From NCBI GenBank assembly GCA_932521035.1, contig OW051495.1:3782001-3846000 (forward strand): a stretch of DNA of 64,000 nt, given 5' to 3'. This stretch comes from Oscheius dolichura. Taxonomy: Eukaryota; Nematoda; Chromadorea; Rhabditida; Rhabditidae. The notes beneath the pieces were generated by a model that worked only from the letters and a program-made list of their open reading frames with translations, was not told where the DNA came from and searched no databases. Shown here piece by piece: positions 20,667 through 32,136 of this stretch. How positions within the stretch are numbered: the stretch's first letter is position 1; each line of letters begins with the position of its first letter. Made by a program: the position numbers and the translations under genes.

Positions 20667-22655
20667 ATGAGTCAAACAGAGGAGAGTGAACAATCTGATC
20701 AGAATAATCCTTCAGTAGCCCAGGACAAAGACATTGTACTATTGAATAATGACGACGCAAGCGATGATAAGGTTTATTTTACATTGGTGAAAACAGTAAT
20801 ATATTACAGGTAAATAATGACGAAAGTAGCGCTTCTCGTTCGCTAGAAGAAATACTGCGAAAATTTATTGAAGATGAACAAGGGTTGACTCAAGCTGACT
20901 ATATGAAAAAATTTTATGTAAGTTCATAAACCACTCCTTCTTATTGATATATTTAGATTATACGGTTAGAACAAGAAACCATAAGACAGGATGCTGAATA
21001 TTCGTCGTCTTCTGCGTGTAACCCCTGTCATTATATGCGGAATAGGTACAGAGATATATTGCCTTGTAAGTTGTTTTAGTGCCAATTTTTTTAGCTATTC
21101 TCGTTTAAAGGAACTGTCAGGGACCTTTTTTTCCGGTAGCGGGTCCCGAAGCGACTGAACTAACTAGCGTCCTTCATCTTTGGCGCGCATTGGCGGAACA
21201 CAAATTTTTGAATTTTTTTTCGTTTTTTGATATTTTCTGAACGTCTATGGTGTGACATATTCCGTAAAAATGTTATGAATTCGTAAAATTTTGATGGCGC
21301 GCTTACCGTAACCAAATAAGGTCCCTGACAGTCCCTTTAAAAGCATTTTCAGATGATCATAACCGGGTCGTTTTATCCACCAGCGACGATAATCCGGATG
21401 GATATATGAATGCGTCCACGATCAAATTACCTGGAAGCAACACCACGTTTATTGCAGCCCAAGCGCCCTTGGCAGCTACTGTAGAAGAATGGTACTTTTT
21501 ATAGGAATTCTAACATAAGAAATTAAGGTGGCAAATGATTTTAGAACAGAATGTGGACCTCATTGTAATGCTGTGCAAGCTGATGGAAATGAATAAAGTT
21601 GGCCTGCTTTGTTTAAGTAAATGTAGTCTTAATTTTAGGTTAAATGTGAACGTTATTGGCCAGAAAATAAAGGGGAATCGCTAATCTGCGGCAATTTCGA
21701 AATTGCATTTTTAGAAGAAGAAAGGTAAATGAGTTTTTTTTAATTTCAAAAAGAACTTCTTACAATCATTCATTTTTCTTTGAATTTCTTTCTGTATTTT
21801 ATCTAAACTCGAGGTCGATATCATCCGACAACGTTCTGATATCAAACGTGGTCGATAATAGATTCATTTAGGTTTGAGGATAGTGATTACTTATTACGTA
21901 TTTTGAAAATGGACAATATGGATACAGGAGAATCTAAAATTGTCAGGCAATTACACTACATGTTAGTTTTTTCCGTTTCGGTAAATTATTTTTCATCACT
22001 GGCTTGTAGAGAATGGCCAGATCATGGTTGCCCAGTAGGAGAGAACCAACTGCTGAATATGATAGACAAAATGAACGAGTTTCATTTAGACAAAGATGCG
22101 CCAATTCTTGTACATTGCAGGTATGTGGGGAGTTGAACTCTTATTTCACCTTTTTAGTGCTGGAGTAGGTCGTACGGGTACAATAATTGCAGTTAACCAT
22201 GTACGTCAACTTTTGGAGACAAATAAGTTAAAAGACCTTAACCTTTATGAGTTGGTCATGCTATTGAGAAGGCAGAGATCGAGTTGTGTGCAAACTGTGG
22301 TGTGTTTATAATCATGATTCTATTTCATATTTTCAGGATCAATACCAATTTGTGCATCGATGCGTAGCTCATTATGCTAGAAAATATTTGAATATACCCG
22401 ATGATGTGCCGGAAAAGTGTAATAACGTAACTTTTCACAATTGTTGTTTATTTTTTTTATTAGATAAGCGTAGACTCTGAACCGCCAATGAGCAATAATG
22501 ATGTATCTGATGATAGTGAGGATGAAGGAACCGCAGTACCGGATTTTCCCAACGAGCCGCCTGCTCCAAAAGGTTCTGAGGCAGACTGCGTCATTAACTT
22601 TTAATAATCCGTTTCAGGCCCCGAAAGAGAGGAATTGGGCACAGCGGCAAGCTGA
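20667..22655 (+). CDS. cytoplasmic protein tyrosine phosphatase (PTPN12/18/22-like)
   Basis: About twelve exons give about 400 residues. An acidic N-terminus is followed by one complete PTP domain: MRNRYRDILPYDHNRVVL, substrate region KCERYWPENKGE, WPD loop EWPDHGCP, P-loop HCSAGVGRTG with the nucleophile Cys, and Q-loop QTVDQYQFVH. All catalytic residues are present. The short acidic/proline C-terminus (DFPNEPPAPKGPERE) ends at TGA 22653-22655. It lacks a transmembrane segment. It dephosphorylates tyrosine on signalling proteins. One intron (21065-21353) is enlarged by a TTAA-flanked MITE; the others are 36-120 nt. The TTTCAG 14 nt upstream of the ATG fits a trans-splice site. Confidence 0.9.
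21109..21336. mobile_element. piggyBac-like MITE in phosphatase intron
   Basis: The 228-bp element has 17-bp inverted repeats with one mismatch (AGGAACTGTCAGGGACC against AGGGACTGTCAGGGACC). It is flanked by TTAA at 21105-21108 and 21337-21340. The terminal AGGAAC-GTC is shared with the element in the RPLP2 intron, which suggests one transposase source or family. Confidence 0.85.
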
Positions 22656-23519
22656 AGGTAGTTTATTTGAATGTCTGAGGTCGGGCGAAATGAGAGCCCT
22701 TCATGTGCTGTAATATTTCGCTGTTATGGTTTATTATTATGAAAAGGTCAAACTGTTTAAAAAATAAACCACATACGGAATTCGGAAAACCACAAGAAAC
22801 GTAAAAACACGAACGATTTAGGGAATTTTTTAAATTATTCTTCAAGTTTCATCATTTATATGGTTTTCCTTCCACGCTATTGTGACGCTTTTTTTCCAAG
22901 GCGATAGGAATACATGGAATAGATCATAAACATAAGCTGCCCAATTCATGAACGGTTTTCATTTACGCTCAGTTGATACATCAATTACATTGCTATTCCG
23001 AGGGTATAACTGTTTTAGATGCGTAGTTCTGGACGACGCAACTCTTTTTCAAGCCCCTATTCCGCTCTCCGTGCTCAGCCAATTCGTCTCATTCAATCTT
23101 TTAATATCAACAAACTTGTAAAGTGTATGTCCCAATTGTTTAGCAGAAATTTATCACCAGCTCCCCCCGAAATCTAATGTATACGTTATTGCTGTTCGGG
23201 TAGCATCAAAAGCCTCGTTAAAACTTCCACTGGCTGCGCCAAGCTCCAGGACTAGAATTCTAGTTTTCAGCAACGTGCTTGTTTGCTAAAGTCCTTACGA
23301 TAGTGGGTGTGCTAAAGGCTGCGCATTTTGTTAATGGCTTCATCTATTCCATTTTATCTGAGTTAGTCAACTTATTTCTCATTTCCATTTATATCAAATT
23401 CTGTGATAACGAGCTTTTTATCACTTGCCTTATTTTATCGACATGCAAATAAACTGATTTTTATGGTATCATACTCTTTCTTCAACATGGGGCTAAAATC
23501 AAATTTTCAATTTTAAAGA
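22656..23519. other. intergenic, no gene resolved
   Basis: AATAAA for the phosphatase lies at about 22,762. The remainder is AT-rich with no supported reading frame or repeat. Confidence 0.4.
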
Positions 23520-23981
23520 ATGATTCGGAGTTTTCTTCTTGGAGTTGTTTGCATTGCAGTATGTCAAGCGGCAATCAGATGCTACGAAGGACAACAAACT
23601 ATCCCTGGGATCGCTCTTCCCTTCCAAGAGAGTGAGTAATTAGAATATATAAAAGACTCCAATCCAGCTTTCTGCCCTACTTCTGATTATTGTTTCAACA
23701 ACTATGTAAAGAGACACCATAATGGTGATAACAGCTATACTGTAAGTAAGAGCTGTGGTCAACCAGGAAAATGTTTTGTAAGTTATTTATTTCAATAGAA
23801 TAGTTAGCCGACTGTGGCTATGTTGCCTAATAAAAATACTATAAATAAAATTTAGGAAGCTGGCTGCGAGGGACCAGTCGACGAAAAGCGTTGTTGCTGC
23901 GTTGGAGACTTATGTAACTCCAGCTATGGAGTAAATGTTATGCTGTCTATTGTAAGTGTTATCTTGTATAGCGTGCAATAA
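23520..23981 (+). CDS. secreted GPI-type Ly6/ET-module protein
   Basis: Three exons encode about 115 residues. It has a signal peptide (SFLLGVVCIAVCQAA), then cysteine-rich IRCYEGQ, FCPTSDYCFNNY, SCGQPGKCF and the closing KRCCCVGDLCNSS, the CCC-GD-CN end typical of nematode Ly6-like ET modules and three-finger proteins. A short hydrophobic tail (NVMLSIVSVILYSVQ) suits GPI attachment. The function of such small surface proteins is usually unknown. AATAAA at 24038-24043. It converges on TPRKB. Confidence 0.8.
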
Positions 23982-24121
23982 CTCGATATACAAAAATCTT
24001 TATGAACATGTGAAAAAGCTTGCTTTTATACTCAGCAAATAAAATCTTTGGATACAATCCGCGTTATTACATGGTCAGAGATAGATTCTTCGTTAAACTG
24101 AGGATCACCGATTTGGTAGAT

Positions 24122-24939
24122 CTAAAATAATAGACATTGTTCAAAATTCAAAAGCATTTTTAAAAAACAGGCTTGAAAATTTCCATAGCGACACAATACA
24201 CCCGAGATGATCTGACCACATTAAAAATTATGCAAAAGCCTAACATACCTTCCTGATAACTTTCATGTTTGCAATAGTTGTTAACATATCCAAACTGACT
24301 GGTTTTCCTTCAATCTCCTTGCTCAGCAACTGTAAACAAAGACTATAAAAGGCTAAAAAGGGATAGAAACATGACTTAGATAACTCGAAATTAGCATATT
24401 AACCACAAAATATTGTAAGAATACCTTCATCTTGTTTCCATTTTTATCATCGAATATGCAAACGACGATTGCGTCACTCGATTCACCTATTCCGAAAGTA
24501 GCGAGAGAATCAGATATCTGAAAATTATGTTCTCAACAAAATTTTTATGAAAAATATTACATTTCTGCTAGGACTAAGACTATAAACCATCTCCGCCGAT
24601 AAACTCCTTGTTGAAAGACGATTGTGGGCTGCCTGATGAATGGCCCGGTTTGCAGCCGCCAACAGAATAAAAGGTTCGAAAATCTAAATACAATGTTTCT
24701 GTTTTTTTCATATATAACTCCTCACCAACTCAGCTCTTATTATTGCTGCATCAATGGTGCCCGAGCGCACCTTCTCGCGTAATGATACCTTAATAAAATA
24801 ATAGTTGAAAAAGCTTGATGTAAAAAGAAAGAAGTAAAAAAATTACCGCATTTTTTACGTCCACAAATAAACAGATCCTAATCCATCGTTTCTGTGTAAT
24901 ATCATATGGGTCCGGCTGCAATTCAAACAGTTTCGACAT
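24122..24939 (-). CDS. TPRKB: TPRKB/Cgi121, KEOPS complex subunit
   Basis: Six exons give about 175 residues. Family blocks are ICLFVDVKNAVSLREKVRSG, TIDAAIIRAEL, FEPFILLAAANRAIHQAAHN, and the strongest, EMVYSLSPSRNISDSLATFG, followed by DAIVVCIFDD. TPRKB binds the kinase TP53RK/Bud32 in the KEOPS complex, which makes t6A37 in ANN-decoding tRNAs. The C-terminal exon (IISGVLCRYGNF) is less certain. The start at 24939 is preceded by a CTCTTTCAG about 20 nt upstream. Confidence 0.85.
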
Positions 24940-25088
24940 TCCCGGGTAGAATCGTTTATGATGGCTGAAAGAGGTATATTTGTTGTTTTCTCATAAATTT
25001 ATGAACACCGCGTAAGCTTCTAAGTGCGCACGTTGTGTGTAAAATTTCTTTTCATTCTTTAGTAAAAAATACACAAGGGAATCCCAAA

Positions 25089-25135
25089 ATGGCTGAATAT
25101 TCCCTTAGAGAAAATAATACAAGACGGAAAGGTAA
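25089..25135 (+). CDS. candidate first exon, unknown gene
   Basis: A 15-codon open exon starts MAEYSLRENNTRRK after CATTCTTTAG and ends at a plausible GTAATA donor. It is divergent from TPRKB. It could be exon 1 of the plus-strand candidate at about 27.1 kb, with the SINE-rich region as intron, but the phases do not match directly, so another exon would be needed. Confidence 0.2.
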
Positions 25136-25921
25136 TATAAACAACAAACAACATCAGCGTGCGTATTGAAATTATATACGCAAGTAACTCGCCATTTGAG
25201 AGACAAGGAGGATTACACTAGAGAGTCGAAAGGCACTATCCATAAATATATATGTAATAATCATTTCTGGGTCTACAAATCGCCGCTAGACTGTTGGTTA
25301 CTGAATCATCAATTCAATCAACAAGAAAATCATGACTTCGATTTTATCTAGTTTTTTCTTGCAGCTTCATTTTTAAAGAAATAAACGTTTGACTGTTTGA
25401 CTTTCGGTTGCTTGAAACTACACCTCACCGTTTGTATAGCATGCGCAAAGCTTGCGGTTGAAAGAGGCAGTAGGCTTATAAGCTAATCCCGCCAAACCGC
25501 ATGCAAAATGGGGTGTAAAAATGCAGAAGTAGAAACAGAAACATATGGTTCAAACAGACAACGAAGGGGCAAAGTAAAATCGACCCCAAAATGCATGCTA
25601 TCGGTAATGTATGAGAAGGATTTTGGCCATATTCGCAAGCCACCCACATCATTTACACCGCCACTGGAGATTGATGGATGCTAATAACCCCCCTCCCTCC
25701 CTCCCTCCCTTCTCTGGCGCTAGCGTCCGGCTCCATGGTAACCTAATGTCCGCTAGTGATTCTACAACAGAGCTATACGGCGCTGTCTCTCTGCTGCTCT
25801 GCCTGCTCTCTAGTTGCAGCACACTTCTTGGATCTCTGATTATAACCTATCGCTATTTTCATCTAATTACATGACTTTACAAACATAATGACGTTTGGGG
25901 TTATACACAAAGAGGTAGTTT
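25136..25921. other. no gene seen; CCCT microsatellite
   Basis: There is a short (CCCT)n run at about 25,688-25,710. No reading frame or repeat boundary is supported elsewhere. Confidence 0.35.
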
Positions 25922-26232
25922 ACAAGGGAAGGATACTTGCTCGGCATCACTTTTTCAAACTTTTTTGATGCCATCTTGTAGAGAATTTTCTGGCGAGCAA
26001 GACATATTCTTCCGATTTTGCTAAAATCGCGTTTTAGAGGAGAAAAACGCAAAATGAGTTTCAATGCTAAACGTGTTTTTGGACTTGTCTATTTTCCATT
26101 CTTCTTCTAAACGTGTGAGGTGGTGGCTGGGTGGATAGTGCACTCGCCTACAAAACTTTTGTGATTTTTTCAACTTGGGTTCGATTTTTCCAAGGGACCA
26201 AGTCATTTTTGTAATTTTTTGGGGGTGATTGA
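25922..26232 (+). mobile_element. SINE copy 1, tRNA-type promoter
   Basis: The copy carries an A-box-like GTGGCTGGGTGGATAGTG (26123-26140) and a B-box-like GGGTTCGATTT (26177-26187) at tRNA-like spacing. It starts ACAAGGGAAGGATACTTGC and ends GTGATTGA. It holds about 130 bp (after CATCACTTTTTC) that the second copy lacks. This points to a tRNA-derived short interspersed element or a related pol III unit. Confidence 0.7.
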
Positions 26233-26383
26233 CATTATTTGATTCTGCTGTAACACTCACAATAAAATTGGAGAAGAGAATATTGGGAGTACAGCAGATT
26301 GAGCAATTTTCTCAATAGAAGGTTACTGAAATCCTCCTCGTCATTTTTACGGCATATAAAGAGGACAAGAGTCGAAAACTGAT

Positions 26384-26561
26384 TCAATCACCACCAAAAA
26401 ATTACAAAAATGACTTGGTCCCTTGGAAGAATCGAATCCAAGTTGAAAAAACACAAAAGTTTTGTAGGCGAGTGCACTATCCACCCAGCCACCACCTCAC
26501 ATGTTTAGAAGAAGAATGGAAAATAGAAAAAGTGATGCCGAGCAAGTATCCTTCCCTTGTT
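26384..26561 (-). mobile_element. SINE copy 2, inverted
   Basis: It is the reverse complement of copy 1 over its whole length apart from the roughly 130-bp gap, with about 95 percent identity by eye. The B-box reads GGATTCGATTC and the A-box is unchanged. With copy 1 it forms an inverted pair around a 150-bp spacer. Confidence 0.7.
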
Positions 26562-27141
26562 AGTAATTTAGACAAAATCCAATGTTTCAGCCACTATTTC
26601 GTTGTTTTCGAGCACCTGTTTATAGCTCAGCATTTTATGTAAAGATTTTGTTTAAAATGATAGAACTCCTTGTCCCCCTGATCATTATTTTTTCTACACA
26701 GGTGCTAATCGTTTGACAAAAAAAAAAGAATTTTTAGGGCCTTTGGAAGAAAACTGGAGAATTTCGCGAAACACCACAGATATCGTATAAGGGACGATAT
26801 ATAATCGTGTTGAACGGACAGAATAATGAACTTGTGAGACTAAAATTAATATGCTTGAAAATTAAGCACATAGGGCCTAGCTAGCAGCTTTTCCCCTCTG
26901 AATCTTGCTGAGGATAATAGACTTTTCATTACGGAAGAAAGTTGGCAGTGGACGTCGTCCAGTCAGGTATCAAGTCCCCATAAGACAAAGCAGCCATTTA
27001 GTTTAATTTGACTTATTGTATTTCACTAAAGGAAAATTTTACTGTGGATTCTCTAACGTATATAATATTTTTCCAATATGGGCTACAGTATCACAGCACC
27101 GTCGAGGTTATTCATACCTTTCGGAAAAATGTGTTTTTTAG
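26562..27141. other. AT-rich, no gene resolved
   Basis: No frame, repeat or RNA gene could be supported. The 3' part could be an intron leading into the exon at 27142. Confidence 0.35.
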
Positions 27142-27666
27142 GCAGAAATCGCTTTAGCTGATACCGTTAGTCTTTTAGGAAATTCTCAACATTTAATAAT
27201 AAATGGTATCTTTAAAGCAGAACAAACCAAACCTTTCATGTAAGTTTCTTACAGTATAATAAATTAAAATTCCAGTGATTATAATGAAATAAGGATAATA
27301 GACGATAAAAGGCAAGATTTCGAACACTATAAACCTGGGAATCTACTGTCGCGAATTGCCTCTGCAGATATGGCGGCATCTATTAAAAGGTGTTGTCTAG
27401 ACAATGTTAACTGTATATGTGTGTATTTTAGGAAAAGCGAAATAAAAATACCTCGTCTAAGACCAGGGTCATTCTACAGTCTATCTTTCAACATTTGGAT
27501 TATTCAAGATAATTTCTATTATTTTACGGATCATTGGGAAATGGTTAAAGGAGCATGGATACAATATTTAGCTGTCTACTATGTGGTGAAACGCATTTGC
27601 CGAGCAATGCTTAGCCATTTTTTTGAAAGTAGCTTATTAATGTCTTTTATATCAGATAAATCATGA
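27142..27666 (+). CDS. candidate plus-strand exons, unknown product
   Basis: Three exons join in frame: after GTTTTTTAG, AEIALADTVSLLGNSQHL...; then DYNEIRIIDDKRQDFEHY...ADMAASIKR; then KSEIKIPRLRPGSFYSLSFN, with introns of about 36 and 42 nt. The last exon runs to TGA at 27666 but may have a further splice. A separate open frame at 27802-28020 (ITGSLGGGYIKLKTKPEQF) may be a later exon. The 5' end is missing. I do not recognise the family. Confidence 0.4.
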
Positions 27667-28054
27667 ACAAAATGTGCTAAGCGTTTACGATAACGGATAT
27701 TCTTACAGCGCAAATTTTAGCTTGATTTGCAGATATGAAATGTTTAATTCAAACGGGATAAAACTACATTGACAGTGAAATAAATTTGCAAACCGTAAAG
27801 AATGAATTCAATGAGATCAGATAAACACGCGACATTGATCACAGGTTCGTTGGGAGGAGGCTACATAAAATTGAAAACGAAACCTGAACAATTTAAAGTT
27901 CATCATTACTATTCTGGCAATCAACGTCGGAACCCGAAAAATGATCTCGTTCAACAAGTGATAAGTATTCTTCAAGTGTTCCATGATGTGTTGTATATTC
28001 CATTATATCTTTTAGCCTAAAAGAAAGACATTATTATATCTACATATCTCCACC

Positions 28055-30220
28055 TTACCTCACGCTCTTCATGACTACCCGCATAAGAAAATATAGACTT
28101 ATATTTAAAAGGCCGACTACTATCGATATGTACTCCGGCAACAATGACAAATCTGCTTTCCAACAGAAAAGTGCAGCAACAAAGTGACCCAGGGAATAAG
28201 ATACCAAGAAATAGTCAGAAAAAGTAACTGGAAGTGGGGTTAACCGAGACTGAAAAAAATATATTAGAGTATTGATTATGAACGTCAAAACTTTACCTCA
28301 ATATTAAGGAAAGCGCAAAGAGGTAAAAATCCTAGTGTAGCACAAAGAATTATTATATTGACGTTTACACCCACACCTAATGCAAAACCAACAGACGAAA
28401 AAAGTGCAGTAGCGGCGGTTAAAAGAACGGCAAGCACCGAATACGTTGCAGAACCCCTAAAACTATTACAGCTAACGATAATACTTACGGAAATATAGCC
28501 AGAAAGCGAATAATAAAAGAGATACAATGAAACGTTCGTTGATAGTCTTTAGCTGCAGAAGAAAGATAAAGAATAAGAAGGCCTATAGATTAAAAGGTAA
28601 ATTAGCTGAGATATATACCTTCAGCAATTCCGGACAACGTATAAAAAGCAAATAAATGAGCTCGACATCCTACCGTGAGACCATGTTGTGTAATATCTCG
28701 TAACTGGAATACTCTTTCAGCACGATCGAATAAATCCAAACCTTTAAAATCCGCGGATCTCCTTTATGATGGTACTTGTTGCAGCAGCAAATCAGCGCAA
28801 CCGTATGTAAACATATTGCAAAAAGCAAAATAGCCAGGACGAAGATTTTTACTGATGTGCTTGGAACATACTCACCAAAAATGGGCACTGACAGACTATA
28901 CCTACAGGGAACGGTAAAATAGTGAAAATTACAATTGTATACCTGTTTTTATTTCTAGTAGATCTTTCGAAGGTCGATGGACCTTCTGATAAAATTTTAT
29001 TTGACGGCAGATTAGATTTCACAGTTGTAGTTACAACCTCAGTCCTCACCGGTACCGCAGTAAAATCTGCAATGAACAGCGTTGAACCCAAAAACAAACT
29101 CACTATCACTAGAAAAGGTTTTATTTCCGCTTTTTCCTGCTTCTTCTTCATAGACATCTCTCTTCATTTTAATGCTCAATTGGCCAGATGGTGTATCTAG
29201 TCTTTAAAATTTTATTTGCAATATATTTTAACTTACTTTTCCGATTTAAGATGAACAAGACTATTATTTTCGGATAGAAATGATTTTGTAGTTTCGACTT
29301 CACGTTTTAATTCCCCATGAATATTTACCGATTGATTGTTAAAAAGTAAAGTAGCCGCTAAATAAAGCAGTAAAAAAAATTCTGCAGATGTAATCACCTG
29401 CTCCAAGGGCAAATAATGCAAAAAACAAGATGATTTTTCTGTTATGTCCACGCCAGAGAGAGAAGTATACAGTTAAACCAGCTAAATTCATTGTATATGA
29501 ACACACATACTACCCTACTGTAGCTAATAGCGCCGATAAGAAAGCCTTGGAAGAGAACAAAAATACTAAAATCTAATATTTGTATGGCAGAGACCAAGAC
29601 AGTGGAAAGAAAATAAGTGGAAAGAAAAATAATGGAAGAGTCCACGTGAAACACAATAGCTCGACCTATAAAACTATTTAAATTAGTCAGCCGACGAACC
29701 TGTTATAATGCCTATCATTATGCCCATGGGTTGCCACAGACAACTAATATCAGAAGAAAACATTTTCTTGGGGAATAAACTTCCTACTGACTGAGACATG
29801 ACACCCTAAAAACAAAGGATACATAATTAAAACATACACACACTAACCAGTGAGAAATAAGATACCAGTAAAAGAATGTACCGACATAGAAAAGATTCTG
29901 ATTGGCGTCGTAAAACTTTTGACTTAGACACATTAGTGAGAAGAGTGTCCTAAAATCTAGGAGATGTCAGTGGATATTGAACGCACTTGATCTAGTGTAG
30001 TTTCTTCATTATCCGCATCTGAATCTACACCTTCTATATTGACGTCAACGAATGAATCTTTTTCTTTTGCCTCCTTTTTGTTTGGTACAGTGGGAGAGCT
30101 GATGAACCTTCTTGGACTTTCTTCAAGAGATTCAAGTACTGCAACCGTAGCATGACTATATTATAAAAATAACTAACTTCCCAACCGTGACAGTATTTGC
30201 GAATCATCATGGAAATTCAT
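28055..30220 (-). CDS. 12-helix membrane transporter, MFS-like
   Basis: About fourteen exons join in frame to about 550 residues. A cytoplasmic acidic N-terminus of about 100 residues is followed by about twelve hydrophobic segments: RYILLLVSYFSLGVM, IIFLSTYFLSTVLVSAIQIL, IFVLFQGFLIGAIS, IILFFALFALGA, FLVIVSLFLGSTLFIADF, FVLAILLFAICLHTVALICC, SVLAVLLTAATALFSSVG and IVVGLLNISLYFLM among them. A 50-residue hydrophilic loop in the middle suits two six-helix halves. The layout is that of a major facilitator superfamily carrier, but I see no sugar-porter or other substrate motif. The stop is TAA at 28057-28055. Start at 30220. Confidence 0.7.
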
Positions 30221-32136
30221 CTTCTTCTTGTTTACAACTGAAATGTCATTTTTGTGACAGACGATGGATATAAAAAAAGTATATAAATTATCACGAGAAA
30301 TTGTGTAGGTCTATTTTTTTCGACTGACAGGTTCACGGAATCATGGTTGCCAAATAATGAAATTTTACTGTCTGCAGGCGGCAGGCACAATCACTAGTTG
30401 CGGCTAGAGAAGCCATGGCCATTATACACAAGTTGATAAACCGAAAAAAAAAATTCCTTATAATATTTCTAAATTTCTACGGAGGAGTGAACGCTTGTGA
30501 AATCGCCTTTTAGTCGCACTGAAAGGCTGTAATTTGCGCATAAGATCAGATATCTTGTGCAAGAACACTTATTGTTCTCCAAAAAAGCAACTAGCTCATA
30601 TTTGGTTATATATAATATGTTCTCTATATATAAGTTACATATAGCTGTATAGAATATGCGAAAGCCAATTGCAACAGCTTCCTTTTTTGCTGTCATTTAT
30701 AGTTTTTGAAATTGACAAGCTTTACCAGTGATTTACAAGCTCATGGCTGCCCAAAAAAGTTCAACCATTTGCAACAAAAGAAAGCAAGCAAAACGGTTTG
30801 AGATGAGTTTTTTCTTTATATGACAAGATCGTTTGTTCTATATTCGTTATCGATCCACTTTCTTTAGTGCTGCTCTACTAATATGTTAGAAATTAGTGAA
30901 ACGAATTGCTCTCCTCCTAAAGTTTCCAATCAATACGTCCCTTTGTTGACGCAAACGCCCCAATCGTAGGACCAGTTCTCCATTAGTGAACAATCAATAC
31001 GCGAGATATAATGTCAAAAAGAGAGGGAGGAGACATTCAGAGAAGACGCGGCGGCTGTCCGGGCGTAGCGATAGTCACTTGAGAGGGGTGCCCACAGCGG
31101 GCGCACCCGAGTTTTCGAATCATCTTTCCTACTCTATCCTGGGATTCACGAAGGAGGTATATTCGTCTTGATATAGACGAATGCAGTTTCTAATGGATAA
31201 AGGACAAAATCAAGTTTCATTTTACTTATCACTACAGTACCAAGCGGCACGATATATTTCAAGTTTTTGGTTTTCTATGAAAAGGCGAAATTTTTGTTAA
31301 CCCCTAGCAGCAGAAAAATTGGATTTATAAAGGAACTAAAACAATATGGAATGAAGCAATGGCTAAAATCATGACATAGAAAACAGCAAGATTCGTTAGA
31401 CTACTAAAATTGCTTATAAACTTGCTTACCGTAACAATATATGCATGTAAATTTTGTCTTGCGAAAGTTATCCTATTTTGACTGCCGCATAGAGCTTTGT
31501 GGTTGCGTAAAAAAGGCAGCGAAATTTAGCGCTCAAAAATCGATTCTGTACGGCCCACTGATCAGCGATCAGCCATAGAATGCTTCGAAATTCAGAAAGT
31601 AATGAGTTCTTTTCATATAACCCATTCACCTTTTTTCTTATTTACAACTAAAGATAATTAGTCGCTTCAAAGGAAACTTCACTTGCGCAGTACTTTTCAA
31701 TCATGGCAAAGCGTTTTTAGAGAATGACAAGCTCAATAAAACACTAAAACGTTCGTTAATTGCTCAAAAATCCAAAAGAACACATAAAATCCGAAGACAT
31801 TGAAATGATGTATGGCTCGTTGTTCCATTGTTGAAGAGATGGTTCAACCTGAGCGGAAAGCCTCCCTATCTTTCTCCGAATCATACGTGTTGCTGACTTA
31901 GACTAGCCATATTTTGCGTTGGCAATTAGATTACAGTAGTTTTACTTGATTAGATAATTTGGATCATTCCCTATTACATTACATCCAAAAAGAAGGTTCA
32001 AAGAATGGCCTGGAAGCAATATCCACCACATGGCAGCTTTAGGAACTCATTTAGACACCAGATTATTGTTTCGTATAACTCTTCATTCTTTAAAAGGGTG
32101 CTAGAGTGAGAGTGAAAACAATAGTACTTGCAGGTT
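30221..32136. other. 1.9-kb intergenic region
   Basis: The region lies between divergent genes and is AT-rich. A GC-rich island at about 31,015-31,130 contains an imperfect hairpin (GGGTGCCC and GGGCGCACCC, 31087-31109). An open frame there (30986-31171) is short and unsupported. The CCCH gene's trans-splice-like ACTTGCAG ends at 32133. Confidence 0.4.

Noticed and set aside
26113-26200. A functional tRNA gene
   Set aside because: A- and B-box-like sequences are present, but no cloverleaf with a paired acceptor stem could be folded by eye, and two diverged copies exist.
26021-26642. Open frames over the SINE region
   Set aside because: Both frames (26021-26260 and 26415-26642) arise from the same repeat in opposite orientation and are not proteins.
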